DNA from: Triatoma infestans
Taxonomy: Eukaryota; Arthropoda; Insecta; Hemiptera; Reduviidae
Assembly (NCBI GenBank): GCA_011037195.1
Contig: JAAEAF010001551.1
Coordinates: forward strand, 1-64,000
Length of the DNA stretch: 64,000 nucleotides
Direction: 5' to 3'
Part shown: positions 1-10,559 of the stretch, in pieces
How positions within the stretch are numbered: position 1 is the first letter of the stretch
How the letters are laid out: every line of letters starts with the position of its first letter
Made by a program: the position numbers and the translations under genes
Notes under the pieces: generated by a model
Databases searched by the model: none
Seen by the model: only the letters and a program-made list of their open reading frames with translations
Told to the model about the DNA's origin: nothing

Positions 1-2400
1 TATATATATATATATATACCATATATATATATATATATAAATAAATAATTTTATTTTATTCTATTTCTATTTTTTTATTGTTGCTATATTTTGTGAATAT
101 TTTTTATTTATTTTTGTACCACCCTCAATTTTATTTGTATTTGTACTGACATCGTCGTTGATGAATAAAATAAATAGCGAGATTTCTTAACGAAAGCCCA
201 ACAGTCGCTCTATTGGTAGATAGCATGATAACATTGATATTAGTGTTAAAAAAGGAGGTTATTAATGTTGGAGTTTACTAAACAGTTAACAGTGAACTCC
301 CTTTCGTCGTGTATTAGTTACTAATTCTCGGTTCTTCCTTTGATTACATACTAATTCATTCAAAGCTTGCTAGTAAATGACTTTTCGGAAACCAGAGTAA
401 AGAAGAAATATATGTTCATGCACATCCAATTTTATCAATTAGATTATAGATAAATATTTGAATTTGTTACTAATTAAATTTGACATTAATTATTACAAAT
501 ACCAAAGTTATTAAAAGACAAAAAACGAGTTGTAATTTTTCTTCAAATTATTATTTTTTTTAATATTTTAAATAATAATAGTTTTAATTTTATATTTACC
601 CGAATCATTATGTTGAAGTATATGCTGGGTCCTTGAAAATGGTCCATTTGGGACTGTGCCTGATCTTGGCGATGAATCTGAGGTTACTACTAGATTTGGG
701 GGTGCCCTCACCCTGTGAGGGTTGAAAATTGTCGGGATATCCCCTTCACCCCGCATATCAAAACATTTTATACCTACAGTTTTTCATAAAAATAATAACA
801 ATTACAACAACAAAAATACTTATCTATATAATTCTTTATTATTTATTAATTCATTTAATTATTTGTGGTCATATTAATTAAATTGGTCTTTTCTTAGTCG
901 TGAAAATTAATAAAGTTTTGTAAAACGATATTACATAAAGTGAATATAACTGCATTATTTTTCAATATTAAAGATAATTTTGATTGAACTTATTGGTTAA
1001 AACATTTTTTTTGTTTCTATTTCATAAAATCTCACTTTTATCCATAAAATTGATAATTTTATATCTTTTTTTTTTTTTAAATAAAATATAATATAATTAC
1101 CTTAATATATGAACTAGATTGCGATGATATGTACGAGAGAATTTTGAGAAATATATGCATTTATTAATCGTTAAAAAACAATTTAATTATTACTTTAAAA
1201 GTATATTCAGATGCTGTATTATGATAAACACTTTCAAACGTCATCATATCATCTTTAGGATGGATACCCTAACCTCATACTACACTATCTAAAACATGGA
1301 CAAATTCTAGGGATAGTGGAATTGATTGCCTTTACTCAGGGGGTTTTTTAGTACAAAGGGCGCATGTGTCTAGTGATTCAAAGGCCCCCCTTACTCATTT
1401 AACTTCTGTTTCTTTACAGTGCCACTGGTGGAGTATTTTGGGCCATACAATGGTATGGAAAGTAAAAGTGTGAAATATTTGCATGACTTTCTCTTACCGT
1501 AAATATTACACAGTTTATTTGGATTTTTGACTAAATTGTAATTGACTTCAAAATTATATACATACATTTTGTAGCTGGGACAACAATCTACACTAAACTA
1601 GGAGTAAGAGAAAGTAAAAACGACCTTCCGCATAACTCTCGTAAAATCTATTTAAACAGGAAAATGATTCAAACAAGACTGATAAGTTATAGTTTGTACT
1701 TTGCAGATAACCTAACACAAAGAAACAGGTCATCTTTATCGATAAAATCGCAGAAAACTGAAGAATAAATGAAATCATTCCGATATTTTCTTCAAATATG
1801 AAATTCTGAAATTTCAACACAATTAATTCTTATTAATATTAATAAAGGGGCTAGGAATCATATTATTATATGAAAATGGCGATTTAAAGGAAAAACCTTA
1901 TCATCATCTCACCCTCAAAAATCCCTTAAAAATTAATTTTACAAGTTGTAGTTTTTCTTCTAATAAAATTTTTGTTGAAAAAAATCGATAAAAAAAAAAT
2001 CAATCGGTACATTGACTTTGATGTTGAGCAAAATTTTATTGTCGTATCCTCTCTAGAACTGTAACGAAATATCAAGTTTGGACATGTTTTGATGTTGGCA
2101 TGTTGTGTGGTTGTATGTGCGTGTGGTGTATGCATATTTGAGAGAGAGAGAGAGAGACACAAAGAGAATAAAATAATTCAAAAAATAAAACTCTGGTAAG
2201 AAACAAAAACCCGACCATTATGCAATTATGTATTTCTCATCTGCTAAGTGCCAAATTTTCTTCAAACTTCATCATCATCATCCTCAAATTATCTCTGCGA
2301 ATGGGAAACCGTTCTTTAAATCTTAAAAATGATATTTTAGAAGAAAGTTTAAAGACATCACGGCCGATTGAAATTTCAATTTTCTTGGAAAAAAATGTTG
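1..2400. other. AT-rich non-coding stretch with small unclassified islands
   Basis: It opens with a (TA)n run (1-38). A less AT-rich island at 600-760 and another at 1255-1460 may be old transposon pieces but match nothing I recognise. A 20-base end of Rep-A (AGGAGTAAGAGAAAGTA) lies near 1600, and GA/TG microsatellite at 2130-2160. No gene is supported. Confidence 0.6.
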
Positions 2401-2410
2401 AAAAGAAAAG

Positions 2411-2600
2411 TGAGGGAAGGGAATAGCTAAGTGGTTAGCGTACTGGACTAGCAATACAGAGGACCCGGGTTCGAGTCCAGCTATGCTACCCTTAGATTTT
2501 TTTTCTTGCATAGGAGACCTCTACGATCACGTTCCGGTGATGGACATGTTGTCTGTAACGAGAGAACACTGTCCTGAGGCCGGACAGTGCACTGAGTAGG
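2411..2600 (+). repeat. tRNA-derived SINE, copy 1 (SINE-A)
   Basis: The head (2411-2490) has pol III promoter-like boxes: an A box around AGCTAAGTGGTTAGCGTA and a B box GGGTTCGAGTCC. The body follows after a T-run and carries a conserved tail (GAGAACACTGTCCTGAGGCC, then GGACAGTGCACTGA). The same tail recurs at 22440-22590 (+) and on the minus strand near 41330-41430, which makes this a dispersed SINE and not a tRNA gene. The acceptor stem pairs only weakly. Confidence 0.75.
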
Positions 2601-2641
2601 CTCGATTCGCTAATGACCATAGATGTTGACGCGCCTTAAAT

Positions 2642-3537
2642 TAAAAAAAAAATCTGGTGTAAAACACTCACACAACTTTCCCTTAGACCTGTTCTCAAAA
2701 TTATAATTGACAAATGATATAGTTTGTATAGCAAATATAAAGAAATTCGTCGAAAACTGACAAAACATTTCAGTAAATGCGTACTTCCGGCTTACTAATT
2801 TTCTTAAAACTTGGAATTTTGGCAATCTATTTATTTCTAATTAATTTTGTTGGGATGATAGAATTATATAATCAACTATGATACCACTTTAGAGAAAGCT
2901 GTAACTCCAACCCTCCCCTAAAAGTACCATTAAATGAATTTTTCCAGAGAAATGTTTTTAATAAAAGATGTAGATCCTTGCATGTTTAGTTTATACACGA
3001 AGTTTCAAGAAAATCATCGGAGAAAATCATTTAGTAAAGTGTTAAAACAAACGCACTTTCGGTTATCCGACTTTTTCAAACTCGGAATTTCAACAACTTA
3101 TTTAATTTTAATTAATATTATTTAGATGACATAATTGTCTAATAAACTGAAATAGCATTTTTCCGGAGAAATGTTTCAAATAAAAGTTGTTGCTCTTTGT
3201 ATGTGTAGTTGATATACCAAGTTTAAAGAAAATCGTCGGAGCTAGTTTTGAGAAAATCACAAAAACGTAAAAAAAACAACTAGTAAAGTGGTACTTCCGG
3301 TTGAGGAATTTTGACAGATAACGCACCGTCAGTTCCCATGGTGATATCTAAACGTAATATCAAGTTTGAACTTGCTATGGTTTTTCGTTTTTGAGCTATG
3401 CTGTTCACACACACACACAGACCATTTGCTAAAAACTACTTTTTTGGACTCAGGGGACCTCAAAATGGATATTTCCGGTGAAAACTCGATATCGAAATTT
3501 GACACGATTACTGACTAGGAGTAAGAGAAAGTAAAAA
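2642..3537 (-). repeat. Rep-A, near full-length copy, minus orientation
   Basis: Read on the minus strand it begins at the landmark CTTACTCCTAGT, passes TTTTCACCGGAAATATCC, GAGGTCCCCTGAGTCC, a (TG)n tract, two copies of an internal module (GATTTTCTTTAAACTTGG ... TTTTATTTGAAACATTTC) and ends with GTGTGAGTGTTTTACACCAG and a T-run. The landmark order is the same as in the copy at 54657-55648. Short open frames in it are chance; no protein domain is seen. Confidence 0.85.
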
Positions 3538-3654
3538 AAAAAAGTGATAGATCTCCACATTAACTCAGTATTATAAGTTTAGAGAAAATTGTTGAAGTGG
3601 TTTTCGAGAAGATCTTGATTAGCTGAAGAAAAGCCGTTCATGATGACATTTTGC

Positions 3655-4225
3655 CCTTACTCTTATAGTAATAGGAAGTATTGCGATCGTGTCCAATTAT
3701 CGAAATCGAATTTTCAATGGAAATACATGTTTCGTGGGCCCGTAAGTATGAAAAAATTGTTTTTTTTTAACGAATGGTCTGTATGTGTGTATGTGTTTGT
3801 GGGCAAAATTTCTCAGTTTTGGGGGAAAAAAACTATCAACCGGAACTATGCAACTTTACTGAATGGTTTTACTGAGCTATTTTCTCAAAAAACACTTCCA
3901 ACAATTTTCTTGCTGAATACTATAACGTATATATAAACCTATCACTTTTGTTTGTAACATTTTTCAGAAAAAAAAAGAAGTGTTTTTAGCTGATGTTGAG
4001 GAATTTAGGACGTGAAAGTTCAGAAATGTTTGTTTATTATTGGCGCCATCTACAAAGTAATCATTCTGTCTACCTGTTTCGGTCGGTAGGTTGGCACTGG
4101 TCCCCCACAACTCTGTTTTGTTTTAAATTAAAACAAATGAGCAAAATTTGAAACATTAAGAAAATTTGATATCTGTATTAAGAGGAGTGAGAGATAGTCG
4201 TGTGAGTGTTTCACAACAGAGTTTT
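3655..4225 (+). repeat. Rep-A, diverged copy, plus orientation
   Basis: It begins CCTTACTCTTATAGTAATAG, continues GGAAGTATTGCGATCGTGTC, and ends CGTGTGAGTGTTTCACAACA near 4215. It lies tail-to-tail with a minus-orientation fragment at 3545-3625. Confidence 0.75.
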
Positions 4226-4234
4226 TCTTTTTAA

Positions 4235-4290
4235 TTTTTATTTTATTTTACTGCAGTAAGAGAAAGTATTGCGTCAAATTATTTTTTGGA
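4235..4290 (+). repeat. Rep-A start fragment directly after a Rep-A end
   Basis: TTTACTGCAGTAAGAGAAAG followed by TATTGCGTCAAATTA repeats the start of Rep-A only about 30 bases after the previous copy ends, as in a head-to-tail array. Confidence 0.6.
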
Positions 4291-4339
4291 AATTGTGTGT
4301 GTTCTGTATGTATATACGTACGAGTATATGGTATGCAGT

Positions 4340-4410
4340 AGACAACGTAACGGAAAAAATATCACCGATGCTTTTTAGCCCAGCGAAACCAAGCACAAAC
4401 AATTCTTTCA
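4340..4410 (+). repeat. FB-A right-end fragment
   Basis: ACGGAAAAAATATCACCGATGCTTTTTAG and the downstream CGAAACCAAGCAC (read in two pieces) match the right flank of the FB-A element at 4951-5000 with a few changes. Confidence 0.5.
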
Positions 4411-4494
4411 ATACTTTGTGGACTGCATTAACAAATGTGGATACATTAATAAAAATATACATAAAAAAATGAAGGATAATATAATAAATAGCTA

Positions 4495-4620
4495 CAAACT
4501 CCAGGTCAAAGAGAAGTTATTTTAACTAAAATGAATTCCTTTGAGAAATTTTTATGGGTGTTTAACATCAATTTTATTTTGTCCCACTAGTATAAACGGC
4601 CAAATACAAAATGGCGGACT
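4495..4620 (+). repeat. Dispersed repeat shared with 30320-30430
   Basis: Both places carry CATCAATTTTATTTT and, a few bases on, CCCACTAGTATAAACGGCCA followed by AATACAAAAT. It sits between Rep-A pieces in both places and may be an extra Rep-A module. Confidence 0.55.
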
Positions 4621-4736
4621 TTCATTGGATCTTTTCTACCATAATTCTCTTTGGCTTTCTCTTTTAACAATGAAATGAAAATTCTGCATTTTTTTTTTTT
4701 CATAGCTCACATTAATTATATAAAGAAATAAATAGT

Positions 4737-4974
4737 ATCAGAGATATTTTCCGTGATAGCCTGCTTCTTTTTGGGGTCATTAGTGCTTCATTAGTGTGTA
4801 GTGCAAATTTAGTTGATACACACTAATTTAGTTGAGTGTACCACCTAAATTTGGTCTATGCAAATCTATGTTATCACATTGTTTGATAAAAAGCATCTTG
4901 ATGACGGGCGAACGCCCGAAACCGGTCGATGACCACAAAAAGAAAGCAGGCTATCACGGAAAATATCTCTGATG
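4737..4974 (+). mobile_element. FB-A snap-back element
   Basis: The outer arms are ATCAGAGATATTTTCCGTGA at the left and its reverse complement at the right, continuing inward through CAGGCTATC/GATAGCCTG. A hairpin motif (GGGCGAACGCCCG followed by AAACCGG) lies in the right arm only, at 4903-4926. No coding capacity. It looks like a MITE or a two-ended fold-back element. Confidence 0.75.
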
Positions 4975-5003
4975 CTTTCAATCTCTGCGGAACCAAGCAC
5001 AAC

Positions 5004-5402
5004 AATGTTAGAAATTGCATTTTTTTTATAGAAAATTTTTATAGCATAATTTGCTAATTTATAAAATACCTACGGTAGAAAAATTAGTAAAAAAAATTCT
5101 AAATTTCATAGAAATAATTAGCCAGTTACTGTGTAAAAGTGAAGGTGTCAAATGTGGGCGTGGTCAATATAATAATGTTGAATTTCTGATTGACTTATAT
5201 TATACGCTTATATTCGACATCTTCGCTTCTACATTGTGAATGGTTATTTATTTACTGATTTATAGCATTTATTTCTATGAAAAATCAAGTTTAGAATTTT
5301 TTTCACTAATTTTCCTTACGTAGGGACAATTTATAAGTTATCAAATTGTGCAATAAAAATCTTTTATGAAAAAATCCAAAAAATTAAGTTATTTCTAACA
5401 TA
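5004..5402 (+). mobile_element. FB-E, unrelated long inverted repeat next to FB-A
   Basis: The arms are about 110 bases: left TGTTAGAAATTGC..., right ending ...TTATTTCTAACATAA. Inside them GGTAGAAAAATTAGT pairs imperfectly with ACTAATTTTCCTTACG. The centre (5110-5270) is unique. It has no GAAAC hairpin motif, unlike the other fold-backs. Confidence 0.65.
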
Positions 5403-5442
5403 ATATTTACTGTTTTATATATTTAGTAAAGTAAAGTAAACT

Positions 5443-5487
5443 AATGCCTATTTTTCAGGCGGGCTTAACGTCCAACTACCAAATTGT
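5443..5487 (-). repeat. SINE-B tail fragment
   Basis: CAGGCGGGCTTAACGTCCAA followed by CTACCAAATT also occurs in the SINE at 27620-27665, in the same orientation. Confidence 0.6.
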
Positions 5488-5549
5488 TTTATACATTTAG
5501 GGTGAGTTATTAAGAAAAAACTTAGCATTTTCATTCCAATGTTTAAATA

Positions 5550-5695
5550 CACACACACACACACAGACCTTTGCTGAAAACCACATTTTTGGACTCAGTG
5601 GACCTGAATACGGATATTTCCGATGAAAACTCAATATCAAAAATTTGGCACAATTACAATACTTCCTTTTACTAGGAGTAAAAGGAAAAAATCCT
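5550..5695 (-). repeat. Rep-A 5' part, minus orientation
   Basis: A (CA)n tract, CAGACC, TTTTTGGACTCAGTGGACC, GGATATTTCCGATGAAAAC and the terminal ACTAGGAGTAAAAGGAAAAA appear in the Rep-A order. Confidence 0.75.
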
Positions 5696-5699
5696 TTCG

Positions 5700-6618
5700 A
5701 TTATAACCAGAGAATCCAACAGGAAGTTGTCGATCATAAATCTCATACACGCAAAAACCATTTTAACATTTAGGTTTGTTCAGTTTGTTGTTTTCCGATT
5801 TTCCAGCATTCATATAATTTATTTTAAAGAAGTTATGATGGAAAAGTGACATTAGTCTTTCCTTTAAAGTACTATTGCCTTGTATTGTAATTCGGGTCTT
5901 ACAATAATGTTAATGAAAAACCAAACAATTGGTTTCTATAAGTTCTTTGGTTTGTACAGTTACTAAACTTTGTTCAGTTAGGTGGGGAATCTCGGGCAGC
6001 TGGATTGTCTCTGTTTCCCCTTTAAATTTCTACTTTATTTTATTTCAACATTTGTATGATATTGTGAAGGCAATTAAATATTTAGTAACGATTTCTTGTT
6101 TGCAGGAAATTAGCGAATTAGAAAATGCAATAAGCAAACCTTTACAAGATTTTTTACAAAAATTAAGAAACAAAGAAAACATAAAAATAAAAAAAATAAA
6201 AAAGAAAACCGCCTGTAAAAAGTAAAATCTTTTAACGGTACATTGTGACCCAACCGTCTGCTGTAAATATAATCGACCCCCACTACTCTCTTATACATCG
6301 TGGCACACTAAGAAAGATGTCAATATTTGCTGGTTTATTGCATTCCCTTCCCAACCATGCCATTTATAAAGCTGTTATTAGCAGCTGTTTAAATTAAATA
6401 TTATATATAAAAATTCTTACGTTCCATTTTTATGATTAATTGAATTTAGAAATTAAAAGAAATTGGCCTTAAATAAAATTTAAAACTTATATCTTGCTAT
6501 TATAGAAAAGAAGTTTATCCAGTTTGATTAAAATAAGAAGAAATTTCTATGATTTTATATATATAAAGATACTATATATATATAGCTAATAATGATATAT
6601 ATATATAATATATATATG

Positions 6619-6666
<48 letters not shown>

Positions 6667-6934
6667 ATGCATGCATGCGGGCGCGAGAGTGTGTTTGTGT
6701 AAAAGAGTCTATGTAGTTATTTGTAGAAAAAGTTTCTTTATTCCATTCTAATTACAAAAACGAAATGAACAAACACATTGAGGTGAAAACCTAACAATTC
6801 TTAGAATTCCGTGAAGTTAGAACCCAACTAGTAAAATTTTAAATAAGTTATTTTCTAATTATTATTGGGAAATTAAAAGAATAATTTCTATCGTATTTTT
6901 TGCTCTAATGGAACAATTTTTTTTTTTTTTAATG
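5700..6934. other. Non-coding AT-rich stretch with (TA)n(TG)n microsatellite
   Basis: A compound microsatellite at about 6556-6666 runs TA, then TG, then ATGC-like repeats. The rest shows no gene or recognised element. Confidence 0.6.
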
Positions 6935-7021
6935 AGTTTTCACTCACTGGAAAACATGCTTTGAGGTCTTTTGAGACAGAAAAAGTGTTTTTTACAAATT
7001 AGTCTGTGTTTGTGTTTGGTC
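6935..7021 (+). repeat. Rep-A fragment
   Basis: GAGTTTTCACTCACTGGAAA and TTTGAGGTCTTTTGAGAC, followed by a TG-rich stretch, keep the Rep-A order. Confidence 0.6.
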
Positions 7022-7900
7022 GTCCATAAATTAAATATAATTCTGATTACTTGAGTTTAGCGCTTTCACACTTCAATTCCCAGTGTTTTGGGGCGTCTAG
7101 GGGTAGGTGGCGGACCCCATTAATATAAGAAGATTAGCTCAAATATGTTTCGTTTTTTATTTTCGGGGGGGGGGGGAAGAAACGCTGGACTGATTCCCAA
7201 AAGTTTTCAATAACATCCCGTGGCTTCAATTCTTTTATAATTGCATACTAGAGAGCCTCATGAGCTCGCCAGCCTGCCGAATTTGGCTGCCGCGAAAATG
7301 ATACATACACAAAATATAAGTTTTATACATAATATAGAAATAGTATAAATGTGGCGACTTGAAGACAGGAAGTATAACTCCTCACTTCTAGACCACAGAC
7401 CGGAAATAACTCTTCCCATTCCTTAATCACAGTTCCTGGGACATAGAAAGTTGCTCTGTCCCATTGGCTAGGCCCTTACTCGCCTTTCTTTCCTGCAACT
7501 TAAAGGGAAACTCAGCCACACTGGGTTGGCCCAGGGCTCCTTTTATCTTCTTATATCTTACTTAACCGAGCCCACAATCTACATTTATCTCCGCCTCTTC
7601 TCCACCCATTAGCCCCCTATTTTTTCCTTATTTTCTTGTGACTTAAAAATATCGCCCTGGCCTCTGGCTACTACCGTTCTACACTCCCTTGAATGGAAGC
7701 TATGCCTCACTTGCTAACCTCCCCAGGCCAAAATCATTCTTCCAAAATCATTCGCCCACAGCCTCCTCAATTCTTCTTCCATTGTCATCCCTATCCACCC
7801 TTTCCTGCCAGGTAAAGGCTAAGACCGCCCAAGGTCTTCAGGGCTTAACGTATTTCTGATTTTGGACAGGTCTTTATATCTTAACCCCTTACATCACTAC
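7022..7900. other. Unclassified less AT-rich block
   Basis: From 7240 to 7880 the base composition rises clearly above the surroundings (many CC and CTCC runs, long pyrimidine-rich stretches). No open frame of useful length or known motif was found. It may be part of an old transposon. Confidence 0.4.
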
Positions 7901-7904
7901 TTCA

Positions 7905-8160
7905 AAATCGATATTTCGTTAAAGTTACCAGTGGGCCTGACAATTTAGATTTGTTCGGTCAAACTCAAGTAACACTTTTACGGAGTGGATTTTTCAGTTT
8001 TTTGCGCTTTTCTCGAAAATGATTAAAAAGATTTTCTTTAAACTTGGAATATTTACTACACATATAAAGAGCTACAACTATTATTCCGGGAAAATTCATC
8101 CAAGAGAGATTTAGTGGCACGTGAAGGTTATGATTTCCACTTAAGTGTTATTTTTTATTA
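7905..8160 (+). repeat. Rep-A module fragment
   Basis: It contains TTTTTGCGCTTTTCTCGAAA, GATTTTCTTTAAACTTGGAA and AAAGAGCTACAACTATTATT, which are the internal module landmarks. Confidence 0.7.
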
Positions 8161-8234
8161 TATCATTCTTTCATCTATATAATACTAATTATAATAAAAT
8201 GAGATGCCAAAATTCCAAGTTTGAAGAAAATTGG

Positions 8235-8370
8235 TAAGGATGTAAGGATGAATGCATTTATAAGGATGAATATATTTATAAGGATGAATGTATTCATAAG
8301 GATGAATGTATTTATAAGGATGCATATGTTTTTTATAAGGATGAAAGTATTTATAAGGATGAATGTACAT
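8235..8370 (+). repeat. 18-base minisatellite, about seven units
   Basis: The unit is TAAGGATGAATGTATTTA and is repeated from 8243 with point changes; the fifth unit is slightly longer. Because 18 is a multiple of three, both strands give short repetitive open frames (RMNxFI and HPYKYI), which are artefacts. Confidence 0.9.
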
Positions 8371-8399
8371 ACTGGAATAAATATAAATATTAACGATCA

Positions 8400-9984
8400 G
8401 AATTAAGAAAATAATGTATTTATGTCTGTACTAATGTTCAATTACTTTTTGAACTGCCAAACTAATCAAGCAAAAGTAAAAGAGTATAGTAGTGTTAAAT
8501 TGAAATAAAAAGGTTAAGATTGTATCTATTTTGTTAGTTTTTTTTTTTTTTTTTAGAATGTTCCAAATAATATAGTGTTTCTTAAAAGGTAAAGTGTCTA
8601 TTTAATATAGTTCAGGACCATTGATGTTGTGCACCTTTCAAAATACACAACAAAAAAACATGTAAGAATTATATGCTTGAATAATTAAAATATGTTTCTG
8701 AGCTTCGATTGGAAAGTATGTCTAGGATTGCCATGGTTACTTTTAAATATAACTATTTTAGCGTATGTAATATATGTAGCGTAGTTTCTATGGAAACTCT
8801 CCACGCAGCAATGATTTTTTCGCCAATATATCATATTGAAATTAGTACCCATTTAACCTTTTTCACCCCACTAATAAGTCTACCCTTGAAATTTACTTCG
8901 GAACAGTAAGATCACAGCCTTACATTCTCTCTCTCTCTATCTCTCACCCTCAGGGTCTTTCTCTATATTTGAATGTTTTTACTATTTTCTGACATCAAAG
9001 TATTTTTACATATCAATATTTTATATTAGAACAGTCCCTATGGTGGTAAAGACGGCTACAAGGTAGAGAGATATCCTGAACGATGTTTCCCGTTTACTGG
9101 CGGACATGTCGCTCTAACCTATATTTAGTTTATATTTATTTATATGATATAACAGAAACTTTGCAAGGCGACAGTTTGTGGGGGAGGTTCAATATCTCTG
9201 TCTCACTCTCTACCCCCCTCTATACCTCCAACCATCATATATCTAATATGATGGCAGCATATTAATTAATGATAAATTACTATTTCCTTTAGTCTATATG
9301 TCATGCCAACATGATATCCACGGTAGCTGATTTTTTTTTTACGCATATATAAGCAGTTAACTGGACAAAATAAATATTTAAAAACCAAAATTTTTTTATT
9401 TTTTATTTTTATATTTGCAAATATTTCTTTTGATGTTATAACTAGAGTCAGAGTTACTCTAATTAAATAACATTTTACTAATAATAAAAAAAAGGAGTAA
9501 CAAAACAAAATGCAATATTACAATCTTCAATTTGTCAACCGGTAAGATTTAGATAGCAGCCGGTCGGTCGAAAGAGCTAGAAATAGTGATTTATTTATTT
9601 ATTTATTTTTTACTCCGATTTATTTGAAGAATTGAAAAAAAAATAAATTTATAAGAAATATAAACAAACAAGGTTTTTTTTTTTAGTACATCAGTTCTAA
9701 ATGTCTTCCAAGGGCATGGTCATTAAAAATAAATAAATAAATAAACAAATAAAATTTTGCAATCTTCCAACTTTAATTCCTATATTTCTTTAACGGAAAT
9801 AAAAGCTTTTGTGCCCGCCACCCCCCGTGAGTACAAATATAATTTCTTAAAGAATAGTCTCTGGATATGCGAACAAAATAAAAAAAAGTACGAAAAAATA
9901 AAAAAAATCGAAGGGAGAAGAATAAATTAGTTTTAATGATAAGTACATTTCAATCATCTATATAACATTAAGATAAATTGTTGT
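8400..9984. other. AT-rich non-coding stretch
   Basis: It contains (CT)n at about 8925-8945 and short (TTTA)n and (AAAT)n runs near 9590 and 9730. A slightly GC-richer segment at 9030-9240 has no recognised content. No gene is supported. Confidence 0.6.
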
Positions 9985-10240
9985 TGTTATTATTATTAAA
10001 TAAAGGTGGAGAGGAACCAAACCTTACGCTATCCAAAGCTTTTCTGGGTCGTCCATACAGCTACCCCTAAACAGAGAATACAAACAAGATGGGTTCTAGA
10101 TGGGATTCACTTAAGATATAAAAAGCAGTGCAAACAAATACGACAATAACACTAAGTAGGAAATAGCCTAAGTTCTTCCACAGACATCATCCTGTTCTGA
10201 CCCAAGATCCTGAACCAAATTCAATATCCAACATCTATAG
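9985..10240 (-). pseudogene. 5'-truncated Jockey-type LINE, 3' end
   Basis: The last about 250 bases match the 3' end of the LINE at 27950-28200 in the same orientation: GGAACCAAACCTTACGCTAT and CTTCCACAGACATC here against ACCAAACCCTAGGCTATGC and CTTCCACAGACATTCTGCTC there. The 3' side abuts a short TTA-type repeat (9980-9996), the usual tail of such elements. Confidence 0.7.
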
Positions 10241-10287
10241 TTCTCACCATCTATATCTTTATGTAATCTTGTGGCTAATTATAAATT

Positions 10288-10551
10288 ATCAGAGACATTT
10301 TCCGTGGTAGCCTGCTTCATTTGCGCTCAGGATGCGTTTTTCAGACAGTGTGACAACACAGACTTGCACAGAGCAAATTCAGTTTACACACTCTACAGAG
10401 TGTGTAACACTCACACACAGTGTGTAAACTGAATTTGCTCTGTGCAAGTCAGTGTTGTCACACTGTGAAACGCATCCTGAAGATGGGCGAACGCCCGAAA
10501 CCGGTCGATGACCACAAAATGAAGCAGGCTACCACGGAAAATATCTCTGAT
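10288..10551 (+). mobile_element. FB-A snap-back element, nearly perfect palindrome
   Basis: The arms start ATCAGAGACATTTTCCGTGG and pair with CCACGGAAAATATCTCTGAT at the right end. The inner arms (GTGTGACAACAC...GCAAATTCAGTTTACACAC) pair down to a short loop at about 10395-10415. A segment of about 30 bases with the hairpin motif (10477-10510) is present only in the right arm, where it interrupts the palindrome. Confidence 0.85.
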
Positions 10552-10559
10552 GCTTTCAA

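Noticed and set aside
2411..2483. Functional tRNA gene
   Set aside because: A and B boxes are present, but the acceptor stem pairs poorly and a SINE body, repeated at 22440 and 41330, follows.
8185..8406. Small repetitive proteins on both strands
   Set aside because: Pure result of the 18-base minisatellite with a period divisible by three.
10288..10551. Rho-independent-type terminator or CRISPR-like repeat
   Set aside because: The palindrome is dispersed in several copies with inverted ends and lies in eukaryotic DNA; a fold-back element explains it.
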